Assembly: GCA_965644295.1 (NCBI GenBank)
Contig: CBFFRP010000136.1
Span: 1 to 64,000, forward strand
Direction of reading: 5' to 3'
From: Paraphysomonas bandaiensis
Lineage: Eukaryota; Chrysophyceae
Length of the DNA stretch: 64,000 nt
Numbering within the stretch: position 1 is the first letter of the stretch; each line of letters starts with the position of its first letter. The notes under the pieces were generated by a model. The model searched no databases, was not told where the DNA came from, and worked only from the letters and a program-made list of their open reading frames with translations. The position numbers and the translations under genes are program-made. Shown one piece after another: positions 1 to 11,043 of the stretch.

Positions 1-272
1 AAGTTTGGTAAAGTCAATCGCTAGTAGTTATCCTGTATTCTATGTAGCAATGAAATACAGAATATACATGACTACAGTATAGGAGTAGCTATTACAAGTA
101 TACAAAGAAACTGAAAATATAGTAGCTGTTAAAGATATGATTTGTAGAACAGAATGTTGATGTTGGTGAATGACGTGGTTCCTAACTCACAGGGCTACAA
201 CATCATAAACTTACTATATCTCCTATAATATCAATCAGTCAATATTGCACTAACTAAAAGCGTAAATTAATA
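1..272 (+). repeat. 5' LTR of Copia element (left end cut by window)
   Basis: Bases 1-272 are identical by eye to 4873-5144. The downstream copy seems to begin at 4838, just after a purine-rich tract, so about 35 bases of this LTR lie left of the window. Identity of the two copies implies recent insertion or recent conversion. The repeat ends at base 272, which is also the A of the gag-pol start codon. Confidence 0.93.
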
Positions 273-3200
273 TGGTAGCGGATGGTAGTTTCACGAATGT
301 CGCCTCAGGCTCAAAGGTACCTCCCTTCGAGGAACTGAACTTCAAGAAATTCAAGAAGTTCTTCACCTCATTCCTCATGAGACACAATCGAGCTCATCTT
401 GTCCTCTCAAAGGATAAACCAAGGCACATTCATGATCTAGACTCTACAGTCCCAGCGGGAGCTCATATGACTGATGCACAGAAGAAGCGACTACGCAAAG
501 CGAAGAAACTCTGGAACACCCGGAACGAGACCGCGTACTCCTTCCTGATGGAAGTGTGCAATGCTCACCCAAAAGCAGGCACAACAGCGGCTCTCTACGA
601 AGGAAGTACAGCAAAAGGGTTACTACAGGCACTGGAAGAGAGATTTCTCAATGTTGAAAAGAATACAGTACAGGCAGAGGTCACAAAGTTCAATTCAATG
701 AAGATTACCTCAAGTCAGTCAGGAGCAGAGTTCGTCGACAGCGTTGAAGCCCAGGCCAAGATTCTCGAGAATCTAGGTCGTGAAGTCACGGAAGACGACA
801 AGCTCACTCGACTAAAGGAAGGTCTCACAGACAAGAGATATTCCCAACTAGCACACAGCCTGTATACAGCAAACGATGTGACATACGCAAGAGCAAGCAG
901 CCTAATCAAAGGGTATGAAAACACATCATTCGGCAAGCATGCGTTGCAAAATTCAGGGGAAGACAGTGTCAATCAAGCAGTGGATGACAGTAAATGGAAA
1001 GAGCACAAGAGAAAGGGCAGATGCAATAAGTGCAAGAAACTTGGCCACTTTGCTAGGGAGTGCAAGACTCCAGAGCATGTCATAAAGAGGATGAAGGGGA
1101 CAAGATCACAGAGAAAAGATAGAGATCACAGAAACAGGGGTGATAACAAAACAAAGCTACCTGTGTGTGAGATATGTGACATCCCAGGCCATCAGACTAA
1201 AGACTGCTTCCACTTGAAGACTGCTAAAGCTGCAGTGGTCAGTTCTAAACGGGGGCGAGACTCTAGAAGGGAAACGGCACCCTACAAGAACAAGAAGAAA
1301 CCGCGAGTGTCTGTACATGATTCAGAAGATGAAGCGGGATACGAATCGATGATATGTGTGGAAGAAGAGGTGAATCTAGCACAGAGCATGTCAGATGTTA
1401 TTTATTTAGACAGCGGGTGCAACAAGATGATCCTTACCTCCAAAAACCACATGACCAACCTTCAGCGCGCTGATAGGCAGATGTCCACAGCGAACAAAGG
1501 TAAACTGTCAATACACAGTGTTGGCGATGTAGGAAGCTTTAAAAAGGTGTACTACGCACCTGAAGCAAGTAAGAACCTCGTAGATATGAAGAGCATCACA
1601 GATAGGGGTTGTGTTGTGACGTTCGATAATGATGAAGTCGTCATTCGAAATAAGACTACGAACAAGACACTCATTAGACAGAGAAGTGTTAATGGATTAT
1701 ATCCAGTTCGACTCGAAGACTTACTTCAGCTTGGAGAAGAATCCTCAGCAGCACTTGAGGAGCAGGGGTTTGATGACCAGCGAATTCTATGGCACAAAAG
1801 ACTTGGCCATGTCAACTATGATAAACTGACTGAGTCCGACCGCCGAGGCCTAGTTGATGGAATAAATCTGGACAAGAAATATTTCAGAAAAAAACACAAA
1901 AAAACGATATGCAAATGTAATACCTGCATGCGATCGAAACTCACGAGAAAGAACTTCAGGACTCCACGCCAGTTGATGAACTTAGACAACAACCCAAAGG
2001 AGAGAGGGGTGCTCAGTGCAGATACGATGGAAGTCCTAAACACGCCATCGATGGAAGGCTACAAACATGTGTTACTATTCAAGCACAGTGATGCAAAACA
2101 TGTATGGGCTTATGGGTTGAAAAACAAGACTGGGAGTGAAGTGTTAAAGTGTATGAAGGACATGGTAGAGACCCAACTTGTCAAAGAAGGATTGCAACTA
2201 CGACGATATCATGCAGATGGCGCAGGAGAACTAGTAGGGCAACATGTCAGGCAGTACTTACGTGAAACCACCAGCACAAGGACTGTACAGGTTACTTGGA
2301 CTCCACGTGACACACCCGAAATGAATTCGCTATCGGAACGCACTAATCGTACAGTGAAGGAGATGGCCCTTGCTATATTGCTCGATAGTGGCATGCCATC
2401 AGTATTTTGGTTCAAAGCAGTCTTGCATGCTGTATATCTGATCAACAGGTTACCTACGAAGACAACGAAAGGATACATCTCACCTTTTGAGTATATTACT
2501 GGAACCGCACCAGATGTGAGTGACTTGAAGATCTGGGGCTGCAAGGCATGGGCTATTGTGCCGAAGGAGCAGCGCCGCAAAGAGTGGAAAGAAAAGGGAA
2601 AACCTGGATACTATATGGGACAATGTCAACAACCTGTTGGACACCAAATATATATTCCAGACCTGAATGCTATTATTGTTGCAGTCAATGCACAGTTTGA
2701 TGAGTCAATTCCAGAGCGTTCACAGGAGTATTTCGACGAAATAGATAATCTACAAATCGACACCTCAGAAACAGCAGAGAGTGTAAATGACTATCAGTAC
2801 CTGGTGGGCCTCAGACATCTTGATGGACACCTGTGTTATGTTACCACCAGAGTGATAGAGAGAAGAGGAGTCATTGTTGCATATAGGAGATTAGATATGA
2901 AAGGAAATACTACCGAGGAGCAAACTCCAATTCATATCAAAGATGTAGTAAAGATGACTCACTCTACAAAGTGTCAGACCGACAAGTTTAATAGTTTGCG
3001 AAATGAGTTGGATCAGACTTGTAATGACAGTGACAATGAACAGAGGACTCCTGACCGCTCAAATCGGGGCGCATCTTCAACAGGTGGGGCAGATCGAAAT
3101 CCCAGAACTGAAAAACGACCTCGAAAAAAACGGCACATTGTTAACGTTGGTGTCCTCGGCGATGTCTCATTGTTTCTTGATTCCTCCAACAGCACAATTA

Positions 3201-4789
3201 AAGAGCCACAGACGCTGGCAGAAGCAAAGAAGACTCCACAGAGAACATACTGGATTGAAGCTACCAGGAAGGAGGTGCACAAGCTTGAACGAAGGACATG
3301 CTGGAAGATTGTCCGAAGGCCGAAACACCGAAAAATCATAAAATCTAAATTGGTCTTTAAAGTAAAGCGCGACCATCTTGGAAAAATTAAGAAGTTCAAA
3401 GTTCGACTTGTGGCGAAAGGGTTTACTCAAGAACAAGGAGTCGACTATAATGAGACATTCTCCCCAGTAGCTAAAGGTGTATCATTTAGGCTAGCACTGG
3501 CACTGGCTCTGCGATACAATCTGCAACTCCGTCAACTCGATGTAGAAACGGCATTTCCGTATGCAGATCTGGACGAAGACGTGTTTATGTCTCCACCTGC
3601 AGGAATAGATATTCCACAAGGCTGTTGTTTGAAGATTCTGAAGAGTTTGTATGGCCTAAAACAAGCGCCTCGAAATTGGCATTCAATGCTGAAGGACAGT
3701 ATAAAGGCGATGGGGTATAAACAATGTGTTCTTGACCCATGTTTATTTGTACTCAAGGGTACTGATGATAACCTACATATGATACTTGTGTATGTAGATG
3801 ATATCATTGTGCTCAGCTCTGACAGCCGTCATATTGAAGAAGTCATCAGCGCCTTTAAGACTCAATATGCCATGCAAGATATGGGGGACCTTAAGCATTA
3901 TTTAGGTCTTACCATTGAGCGTCATAATGGCCAGATTAAGTTACATCAGTCTGCATATGCTAAAGATGTTGTGGCCAGATTCAATCACTTGTTGTCAGAA
4001 AAGAAGAGACGGTGCAAGGCAACCACACCTCTACCACCTGGCCTAAAGTTGTCCAAGGATGCAAAAGAGGAAGAAACTCGAAAACAGAGAGAATACGTTG
4101 ATGCATTTCCCTATCAATCTGTTATTGGTGCCTTAATGTATTTGGCAGTGCATACTAGACCAGACATGGCATATACAGTAAATCTTCTCTCCCGGTTCAC
4201 CACAAGACCCACGTACGCTGCATGTCAAGCTGCTCTGCATACTTTATTGTATTTAGAAAATACAGTTGATCAAGGTATCATATTTCCTAATTTCACAGAT
4301 GAAGACCCTCTATGTGTGTACTCTGATGCAGATTGGGCCGGAGATCTGGATACATGCAGATCCACTACAGGGTATATCGTATATCTGTGGGGTGCTCCAA
4401 TTGCATGGCAGTCCAGACTGCAGCCAACAGTGGCTACGTCGACTATGGAAGCTGAATATATGGCTGCATATGCTGCAATTCAGGAGATTGTATGGATACG
4501 AGGGGTGATGACAGAGCTCGGAATTCGTGGATTTGAGCTCAGTAAGAATGCGTCTCCAACAATCTTGAATATGGACAGCAAGAGTGCGATTGATCTAGCT
4601 CAGAACCCGGTAAATCATAAACGTTCCAAGCATATTCGGATCAAGTATCATTGGATTCGAGAGCAAGTGGGAGGCTGTATCGTCAGGCTGAATCATGTGC
4701 CAACGGCAGAGATGACAGCAGACGTGATGACTAAAGCCTTGTCCGAGAAGCTGCACTATCAGCATGTGCACACTATGGTATCGCACTAA
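272..4789 (+). CDS. Ty1/Copia Gag-Pol polyprotein, intact
   Basis: A single uninterrupted 1505-aa frame. In order: Gag with two CCHC zinc knuckles (CNKCKKLGHFAREC near residue 251 and CEICDIPGHQTKDC near 299); aspartic protease with LDSG near 379; GAG-pre-integrase WHKRLGHV near 506 with a downstream Cys pair; integrase core with Asp near 583, HADG near 648 and Glu near 688 in NSLSERTNR; reverse transcriptase with LYGLKQAPR and YVDD near 1174; RNase H with SDADWAGD near 1352. Integrase before reverse transcriptase defines Copia (Pseudoviridae). The second integrase Asp and the Glu are 39 residues apart rather than the usual 35, because of a short insertion (TPRDTPEMN). There is no frameshift between Gag and Pol. 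With identical LTRs and no stops the element looks young and possibly still mobile. The start at 272 spans the LTR/primer-site border; the next Met (residue 36) would cut a conserved-looking Gag segment. Confidence 0.96.
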   Translation: MVADGSFTNVASGSKVPPFEELNFKKFKKFFTSFLMRHNRAHLVLSKDKPRHIHDLDSTVPAGAHMTDAQKKRLRKAKKLWNTRNETAYSFLMEVCNAHPKAGTTAALYEGSTAKGLLQALEERFLNVEKNTVQAEVTKFNSMKITSSQSGAEFVDSVEAQAKILENLGREVTEDDKLTRLKEGLTDKRYSQLAHSLYTANDVTYARASSLIKGYENTSFGKHALQNSGEDSVNQAVDDSKWKEHKRKGRCNKCKKLGHFARECKTPEHVIKRMKGTRSQRKDRDHRNRGDNKTKLPVCEICDIPGHQTKDCFHLKTAKAAVVSSKRGRDSRRETAPYKNKKKPRVSVHDSEDEAGYESMICVEEEVNLAQSMSDVIYLDSGCNKMILTSKNHMTNLQRADRQMSTANKGKLSIHSVGDVGSFKKVYYAPEASKNLVDMKSITDRGCVVTFDNDEVVIRNKTTNKTLIRQRSVNGLYPVRLEDLLQLGEESSAALEEQGFDDQRILWHKRLGHVNYDKLTESDRRGLVDGINLDKKYFRKKHKKTICKCNTCMRSKLTRKNFRTPRQLMNLDNNPKERGVLSADTMEVLNTPSMEGYKHVLLFKHSDAKHVWAYGLKNKTGSEVLKCMKDMVETQLVKEGLQLRRYHADGAGELVGQHVRQYLRETTSTRTVQVTWTPRDTPEMNSLSERTNRTVKEMALAILLDSGMPSVFWFKAVLHAVYLINRLPTKTTKGYISPFEYITGTAPDVSDLKIWGCKAWAIVPKEQRRKEWKEKGKPGYYMGQCQQPVGHQIYIPDLNAIIVAVNAQFDESIPERSQEYFDEIDNLQIDTSETAESVNDYQYLVGLRHLDGHLCYVTTRVIERRGVIVAYRRLDMKGNTTEEQTPIHIKDVVKMTHSTKCQTDKFNSLRNELDQTCNDSDNEQRTPDRSNRGASSTGGADRNPRTEKRPRKKRHIVNVGVLGDVSLFLDSSNSTIKEPQTLAEAKKTPQRTYWIEATRKEVHKLERRTCWKIVRRPKHRKIIKSKLVFKVKRDHLGKIKKFKVRLVAKGFTQEQGVDYNETFSPVAKGVSFRLALALALRYNLQLRQLDVETAFPYADLDEDVFMSPPAGIDIPQGCCLKILKSLYGLKQAPRNWHSMLKDSIKAMGYKQCVLDPCLFVLKGTDDNLHMILVYVDDIIVLSSDSRHIEEVISAFKTQYAMQDMGDLKHYLGLTIERHNGQIKLHQSAYAKDVVARFNHLLSEKKRRCKATTPLPPGLKLSKDAKEEETRKQREYVDAFPYQSVIGALMYLAVHTRPDMAYTVNLLSRFTTRPTYAACQAALHTLLYLENTVDQGIIFPNFTDEDPLCVYSDADWAGDLDTCRSTTGYIVYLWGAPIAWQSRLQPTVATSTMEAEYMAAYAAIQEIVWIRGVMTELGIRGFELSKNASPTILNMDSKSAIDLAQNPVNHKRSKHIRIKYHWIREQVGGCIVRLNHVPTAEMTADVMTKALSEKLHYQHVHTMVSH
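273..283 (+). promoter_or_regulatory. Candidate tRNA primer-binding site
   Basis: TGGTAGCGGAT follows the LTR directly. TGGTAGCG matches the complement of a tRNA 3' end (CGCTACCA), the same opening as the initiator-Met primer site of yeast Ty1. It overlaps the first codons of the gag-pol frame, so primer site and coding sequence share bases. Ty1 is a precedent, since its Gag starts inside the LTR. The primer tRNA itself was not identified. Confidence 0.6.
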
Positions 4790-4828
4790 GTAGACTTGCT
4801 CATCACAGTATATTCTGATATGTTCATT

Positions 4829-4837
4829 GAGTGGGAG
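4829..4837 (+). promoter_or_regulatory. Candidate polypurine tract
   Basis: GAGTGGGAG lies immediately before TATTGAAC at 4838. Plant Copia elements often carry a very similar GTGGGAG tract just before the 3' LTR, which is why I place the LTR start at 4838 rather than 4873. Confidence 0.6.
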
Positions 4838-5144
4838 TATTGAACTACAACCAACTCCTACGTGCGTACTTGAAGTTTGGTAAAGTCAATCGCTAGTAGT
4901 TATCCTGTATTCTATGTAGCAATGAAATACAGAATATACATGACTACAGTATAGGAGTAGCTATTACAAGTATACAAAGAAACTGAAAATATAGTAGCTG
5001 TTAAAGATATGATTTGTAGAACAGAATGTTGATGTTGGTGAATGACGTGGTTCCTAACTCACAGGGCTACAACATCATAAACTTACTATATCTCCTATAA
5101 TATCAATCAGTCAATATTGCACTAACTAAAAGCGTAAATTAATA
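4838..5144 (+). repeat. 3' LTR of Copia element
   Basis: The 4873-5144 part is identical to window bases 1-272. The 4838-4872 part is inferred because TATTGA at 4838 mirrors TTAATA at 5139-5144, a short terminal inverted repeat. This gives an LTR of about 307 bp. The next bases (5145 on) belong to an interrupted reading frame. The target-site duplication cannot be checked because the left flank is outside the window. Confidence 0.9.
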
Positions 5145-5312
5145 GATTTATTTGGTCAGGAAAATTACGACAAGTTTCACCCCAAAGAGAAAGCCTCTAA
5201 GAAATACATAAGCAGTATATATGACGCAATGAGTGCACGAAGGGACAGTGATGGTAACATTATCCCTAGGACAAAGAAAAGAAAAGTTCAGTCTGATGTT
5301 AGTAATCTGTAA
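5145..5312 (+). pseudogene. 3' end of a gene interrupted by the Copia element
   Basis: Directly after the LTR an open frame reads DLFGQENYDKFHPKEK at its start and carries an NLS-like RTKKRKVQ before a TAA stop at 5310-5312 (56 codons). Composition is coding-like (charged, no low complexity) and unlike the AT-rich spacer after it. The rest of the gene must lie left of the window beyond the 5' LTR. No family was recognised. The basic cluster suggests a nuclear protein. Confidence 0.5.
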
Positions 5313-6635
5313 AATGCCTATATGTATTCATTTATAACCACTCCATCAACTTTTATACTGTACTCTTATAATTAATGACTTATTAATACTTGGAACACAT
5401 CGTACCATTATTAACAGAGCATACAACAGCATAAACAACCACCACAGCGTTCAACATGTTATCATATACAGCTATTCTTTCGTACAGCTTAGCATTATAC
5501 AATATTATATTACACACCGTTCAGGTATCATGGTACACAACATGGTACATCTTCACAACTTCACTGCAAGAAGGAACTGGGACAGCCGGGTGCTTGTGCC
5601 GCTTAGACATCCCTCTTGCACCGGTAAGTATAAACATCACGGCATCTACAACAACATAATAAACCATCACACAATTCAGCATCTCATATCAAGTACAATA
5701 AAATCATATATCATCATACAACACAGTGCATCCATCATACTTTATGACATCCAGTCCATATCATGATATGCAGCCTTCTATTCCTTCACCTGCACCACTG
5801 GTCATCTGTTTATATCTCTGACATTAAATAAGATGAAAGGGAGCATGCAATTACCTGGCATTCAAGCATTCATTCATGTGTGCTTTACTGCATAGTGTTG
5901 TCCGTCATAAGTATCGCTCCAGTGTATGACATTCCTGCTTTAGGTATTGAGCCTATCATATAAAAATCAAAACAAGCAATTGGATGAATCCAGACAAAGT
6001 GAGGCCCAACAGTGATACATAATAATAATAGTAATCCACCACATCGTGCAGCACCTCGTATATCAACAGTGCAAATCATTATTATATACAATCATGTCGT
6101 ATAAATCATGCATACATCATCCCACAACATCATACAGCACCATACTGTACACCACCACATCCATATCATATCACTTCATACCATAATATAGTGCCCTTTA
6201 CCGTTACTCCATATACAGCCTTATATATAGTGAACCTCGTCCACTAACTGCATATCTCACAGATCATGAAATAAGATGATAGGAAGATGTTATCACCTGG
6301 AATTCAAGCACTCATTAATGTTTAACTGCTGCATATGGCTGTCTCCTCATATTAGTATACATGCATATACTCTATGCATGTTATGATCACTCCATGGGCG
6401 CACCTATACAGTATACGAATATACACTTTCAGTAGTCCAAATAACGTACGTACATACGTACGTAGATCGAATTCTAAATTTATGTATAGAAATTCACGTA
6501 CGATTTCTGGATATGTTCTGCATTTGAAGAAAGATACCCTCAAATGTTCTTTTCTGTGATTGTTATATTCACATGTCAGTGATTTCATAATAACGCCTCA
6601 CAAGATATAAGATATCTAGATATCAATGTAAGCAA
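5313..6635. other. Intergenic, no gene seen
   Basis: AT-rich sequence with many CATCATA/ACATCA-type near-repeats and two diverged copies of a segment around GATAAGATG(A) with CCTGG and CATTCAAGCA (about 5825-5875 and 6265-6320). Short ORFs here are low-complexity and unsupported. Confidence 0.5.
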
Positions 6636-7407
6636 ATGGAACTCGAGATCAAAGATTTCACTATTTATCAAGATGGAAAACGTGTGACAGTAGGCGATAA
6701 CAAATATGTTTTCTACAAAGACATGGGAGGGAAGAAATCATATGTCAAGTTCAACGTTATACTCAAGCACAGGGAGGGTAATCAGATCCATATTCGTGAA
6801 AATGAGCCAGCGGTAAACATAATACATCATCACAGTGTGCGCCCATTACCTGAATATATTATAGGTTACAGTTCACGTCTGCTGTAAGGAAGAACGTGAA
6901 ACTAACTCCAAAATAATTCATCTTGAAATATCCGATTCCAAACAATTCATTGATGACAGGGGTGTCGCGTATTTTAAGATAAGATTCGAAGGTGTCTCCA
7001 AGGGTTATCCAAGAAATGCATTTACATTAGGAGCTTACTGTCCTGACCATCCTGATATCTGGTGTGCAAAGACGAAGAAGATTGAAGTTCGCTCAAAGAT
7101 TCCCAAAAAGAGAGATACTACTCTCTCAGATATACTTGAGCCATCTCATCCCACTGACTCCTCAGCAAAGAGGCCAAAGTATAAACAAGACATAGGTCCA
7201 GACTTTTGGATTCAGGAGCGGTCTAAAATTGCCAGACGTATGCAAGTTCGGTTGGATCAGTTAAAGTGGCAACATTCAAAAGTGCAAACCAAAAACGGAC
7301 CTATGAGGCGCACCGATGTTCCAGAAAACAGCAAGATTTACGGTGATGAGATTATCCGCTATTTCGTCAAACTTAAAGAGTATACATCTAAACTTCAATC
7401 CCCTTAA
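6636..7407 (+). CDS. Two-exon gene, basic protein of unknown function
   Basis: Exons 6636-6812 and 6889-7407 join in frame (intron 6813-6888, GTAAAC...TAAG) to give 231 aa. The N-terminal 140 residues alternate hydrophobic and polar residues like a beta-rich domain, including YFKIRFEGVSKGYP. A basic linker follows with two NLS-like stretches (KIPKKRD and AKRPKYKQ), then a charged, probably helical C-terminus. I do not recognise the family. The hydrophobic-plus-S-K-pattern is loosely reminiscent of immunoglobulin-like DNA-binding domains, but that is inference only. A nuclear location is plausible from the basic clusters. Confidence 0.6.
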
Positions 7408-8240
7408 TATCATATTGTGAACAAAGAAGCACTTGACACTTTGGACATCTGTACTATACTACCTACTGGCTTACATATTATATTAATTTGTAATATTTTG
7501 TGTACTCTGTACTCACACTGTTTATATCGCTGTCTGATGATGTTGAGGTTTTAGAAGTTCTACACATTGAAATTCTATGCTGTTTTTCATATAAAGGGGG
7601 CATTCTGTGTTGCAGTAATAAAATATAATTATATCTAGTTACATTTCTCTTTATTCGATGGTGATATATAGTACGACATAGCATTTACTATTGTTGATCG
7701 AGTGTAAAATGACTAGCGCGACTTTCATGTGAAGAACATTTACACATTTACTGTACTTCGACTACCTTGGTATGATACTTTCAACCGTAGCAAAATATCC
7801 TTGTCATGTCGTAGCTTTAGAGAAGTAAAAAAAGTAATACTAGCTAATTTAGTTGTACCCTAATGTTTGTGCTTATTTGAATGAGCATTTGTGTGGCTTT
7901 GATTCTAAAGAATCAGCAACCAAGAATTTGCAAATACTTTTGTCTACCAATTGATAATTTTCTAATTTCAAAACCTTAATATATCAAGTTCATTCATTGG
8001 TGCCACGGATGACTTCTAAGAAGTTCTCCGAGTAAATAATAGCTGTGTGTAAATATACAGTGCAACATGTCACCATACAGCAGATATCTGAAACTCTCTT
8101 TCCTTCTATCAAGAAAGGTTAATATCGACAAAAATAACAGACCCAGTATCGATAATAGAAACAATAATACCATTTCTAATATATAATTTGTTGCTTAGTA
8201 CAAGTATCTGAATCCAAAAGTTTCCCATCAGATTTCCAAT
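7408..8240. other. Intergenic, no gene seen
   Basis: AT-rich spacer with stops in all frames. No repeat or RNA signature was noticed. Confidence 0.5.
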
Positions 8241-8576
8241 ATGGCCGATGAACTGATACCGGGGTTTAACTCACTTTTCTGTAGCAAATGCCCTCTCCGA
8301 CAGACCACTGTCCAGATAAACAAAAGAGATTATCGCCAATGTGAGAACTCTCTCGTTATTATGTTATGTTTTAAATACATACGACTGCTTGTATTGCCCT
8401 TCGGCTACTCTTTTACCATATTCTGTTAACTTCTTGGACTATCACACTTAGTCTGTGGTATTTGGACTTGTGTGACACATTGTGCTCTCCAGTGACTTCT
8501 TGTACACAAGATTTCTCTTCCAGAAGATCTCAGGAACATAGCATCGATTCTATCCTATTAAGGTAGCTATGTTTGC
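8241..8576 (+). pseudogene. Possible small Cys-cluster protein fragment
   Basis: The frame from ATG 8241 reads FCSKCPLRQTTVQINKRDYR then QCEN, a CxxC...C pattern seen in many short zinc-binding modules, with the last Cys replaced by Asn. A splice from the GT at 8341 to an AG at 8514 would add about 18 residues and a stop near 8565, but no homology supports it. It may be a decayed fragment. Confidence 0.2.
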
Positions 8577-8730
8577 AGCTGTTTGTATATACTCCTGTAT
8601 CGTCAATGAGGTATGGTAATATCTTTACAGTGTCTTCAAGTTCTTTTATGCGCATTGATTGCCTAAAGTGCTCTCTCAACAAGATTAACATTTCATCATC
8701 CTGTTGTTTCTGTTCCATGTTAAACGACAA
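8530..8730 (-). pseudogene. Coiled-coil-like coding fragment
   Basis: A minus-strand frame with a helical, Glu/Leu-rich segment (DDEMLILLREHFRQSMRIKE). The same segment occurs inverted on the plus strand at 8760-8848, where it is also open (…HFRQSMRIKELEETVKRAL, then stop). Retention of reading frame in both diverged copies suggests the source was a real gene. Parent gene unknown. Confidence 0.35.
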
Positions 8731-8848
8731 TATAACAATAAATTAATGACTGAATAAATGAACAGAAACAACAGGATGATGAAATGTTAATTTTATTGCG
8801 AGAGCACTTCAGGCAGTCAATGCGCATAAAAGAACTGGAAGAAACTGT
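8627..8848. repeat. Local inverted duplication, 89-bp arms
   Basis: Bases 8627-8715 and 8760-8848 are inverted copies at roughly 90% identity with a 44-bp spacer. A further fragment of the same sequence (GAGAGCACTTTAGGCAATCA) follows at about 8852-8875. No target-site duplication was identified. Confidence 0.85.
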
Positions 8849-8995
8849 AAAGAGAGCACTTTAGGCAATCAATGCGGGTAAGGGAACTATGTCATACAGC
8901 TATTCTGTGTAGTTAAGAGCTGACAACGCATTCCAATCATGTAATAACAAGGATTTCCACATAATTAATCTGTCATAGTAAGTTTTCCAGCCTTA

Positions 8996-11043
8996 GGCCA
9001 CTAATTATAGTGGAGACAAAAGACAAAACGACAAAAGACATTTTTTTTCATCAGAATTGTTTTTGTCGGGTGCAAACGAAGCCGTAATTATAGTGCACAC
9101 AGAAAGACAAAAGACAAAACAGTGTTTTTGTGTTTAAATTCAAATTTCTTTTCATTCTCTGTTCGCTTGATCTCACTGAATATATTGCGAAGCAAAGCAT
9201 TAAGCATTGACAGTGACTGTGTAAAGTTGATAGCATGATATTTCGCGTGTGTGCATTGTCCCGGAAGTTGTCTGTGCAGGACATCCTTGATCAAACAGCT
9301 CATGAAGCAATCTCCAGCGTCCAGTTAGGATCGTATCTTTGCAAGAAGAAATGTCTACGAACGGATTGGCTACGATAACACACCATGGGGACTCCTGCTG
9401 AGGAATACAAGGATAAGAGATCCCACAACTTGTGAAGGTATGACTTTTGGTATTGTATTATATACCATGTCACACTGCATCAGGCAAGCAATTCAGAACG
9501 CGTTTTCGAATTACGTATCAAATGTTTCAAGCACGATGCTTTTTATTGCCTTGATTAGCATCATCATCACATTTATATAAACACGCTCAATCTCTGCGAG
9601 TGCACCTGATTTGAATGATAGTAAGATGAGGCGCACAATCCTGATACGCACGACGTAGTGACGGACACCTTGAAAGAGCTGGGTTGAAAGAGCTGGGTGT
9701 TACTGCCCTTAACTTCCTATATAGCATCAGATATGGCACTTAAACTCTCCTGCAATATTCTTGAACTTGTTTCGAAGTCCAGGTTATGAAGATAGATCGC
9801 ATGCACTGACATCATTATTATCTTCCACATCAGACGAAAGATGGATGATGACTTGAAGTGTTTGATGAACTCCTTTTGATAGTTGACTCATCATTGTGGT
9901 TTCTCTATAATTGTGTAATATAACGATATCTATACATATGACTGCCAATATCATAATTGATAACTAAGATAGAAGTGAGTTTATGTTAACAGTTAACCCA
10001 ATATTGAAGTTGAATGTGTATATTTAGTTTATTACAATATGTTGCCAATATGTTATATGTACAACACACACTACATTTCAGTTGTTTGTGTAGTTAGATC
10101 CCATTCAATATATCTGTGATTACATGCAAGATTAAATGCATCTTACAATTAGATCATGTGATAATTATTAGTCAATGTAATAAACAAAGTTGTGAATTTA
10201 AAACTGACACTGGCAAACGTCATTATAACTAACGTGTATAATATAGTAACAACATATGTATATAACAAATAGAACTTGCATGGATAATAGAAAATCAATC
10301 GGACCAAGATAATTACCATTGGTTGGCGTTGCTGTTAGTGTCATTGTTTCGAGAGTTGTGCCAGCTCTCTTCTTATCCTTTCAGCTTCTTTACGATTCCA
10401 GGAGAGCTCCACCGTCTTGACGAGCAACTCTCTCATCTGCACGCCTGGCGGTATTGTTTCGTCCTGCATCAACAAATATTACTATTGAATAACATTATAA
10501 GATATATATACCTTATTCAAAAGGATAACAAAATCTGGAGTGAACTCATTAATGACTGATTTCCTTCTTTATTTCCAGTGTTGTTTATTTCTTCCAAATA
10601 GTTTCAGAGTTGATTCCAAAGAGTCCTTTGGATGTATGTATGTATGTATGTAAGTTTAAATCAACACACACTCTTCACCTTCCACAATCTGATAATAGTT
10701 ATGGTTCCTGCCGGAATATACTCGGTCAGGGATACGGTTTCACTGATGTAGATGTCAGTGCTTTCATTGTTGTCAGGAGTGCGGCGTGTCGTAAGAAGTT
10801 TCACAGACATATTTCTCCAAGCTCTGTTATCGTCGTGGTCTTGACACCATGGGTCTCCATGCCTGCCAAAGCAATGGCAAGCTTCTGCCAATGCTTGAGA
10901 CTATAAATCATTGCGCCTGGTGCTGTTCATCAGTGTGTATGACTATTAATGAAGCTCCATTGTGTAAAAATGTCTTCCACTCTCGATTTCTGTCCTTGAA
11001 GACAAAAAGACATAAATTTGCTCATATTTATGTCTTTCTGTCG
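8996..11043 (+). repeat. Left arm of foldback element
   Basis: Reverse complement of 11138-13213. Differences seen by eye are few: a 7-bp duplication near 9990 (GTTAACA), a substitution near 10071, a 1-bp change near 10670, and a much shorter tetranucleotide run (about 5 units near 10630). Subterminal copies of AATTATAGTG followed by GACAAAAGACAAAAC lie at 9004-9035 and 9086-9120. Confidence 0.9.
10341..10568 (-). pseudogene. Mirror copy of the exon pair in left arm
   Basis: Exact mirror of 11648-11875 in the left arm. Both copies keep the stop, splice sites and frame. Another coding-like stretch reads on the left arm plus strand at about 9340-9440 (RNVYERIGYDNTPWGLLL), with its own mirror in the right arm. 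Confidence 0.4.

Noticed and set aside
5456-5766. Two short overlapping ORFs
   Set aside because: Low-complexity translation of ACATCA-type sequence, no conserved motif.
9051-9303. Minus-strand ORFs near the left end of the foldback element
   Set aside because: They lie in the subterminal repeat region, have exact mirrors at 12906-13158, and read through the GACAAAA repeats.
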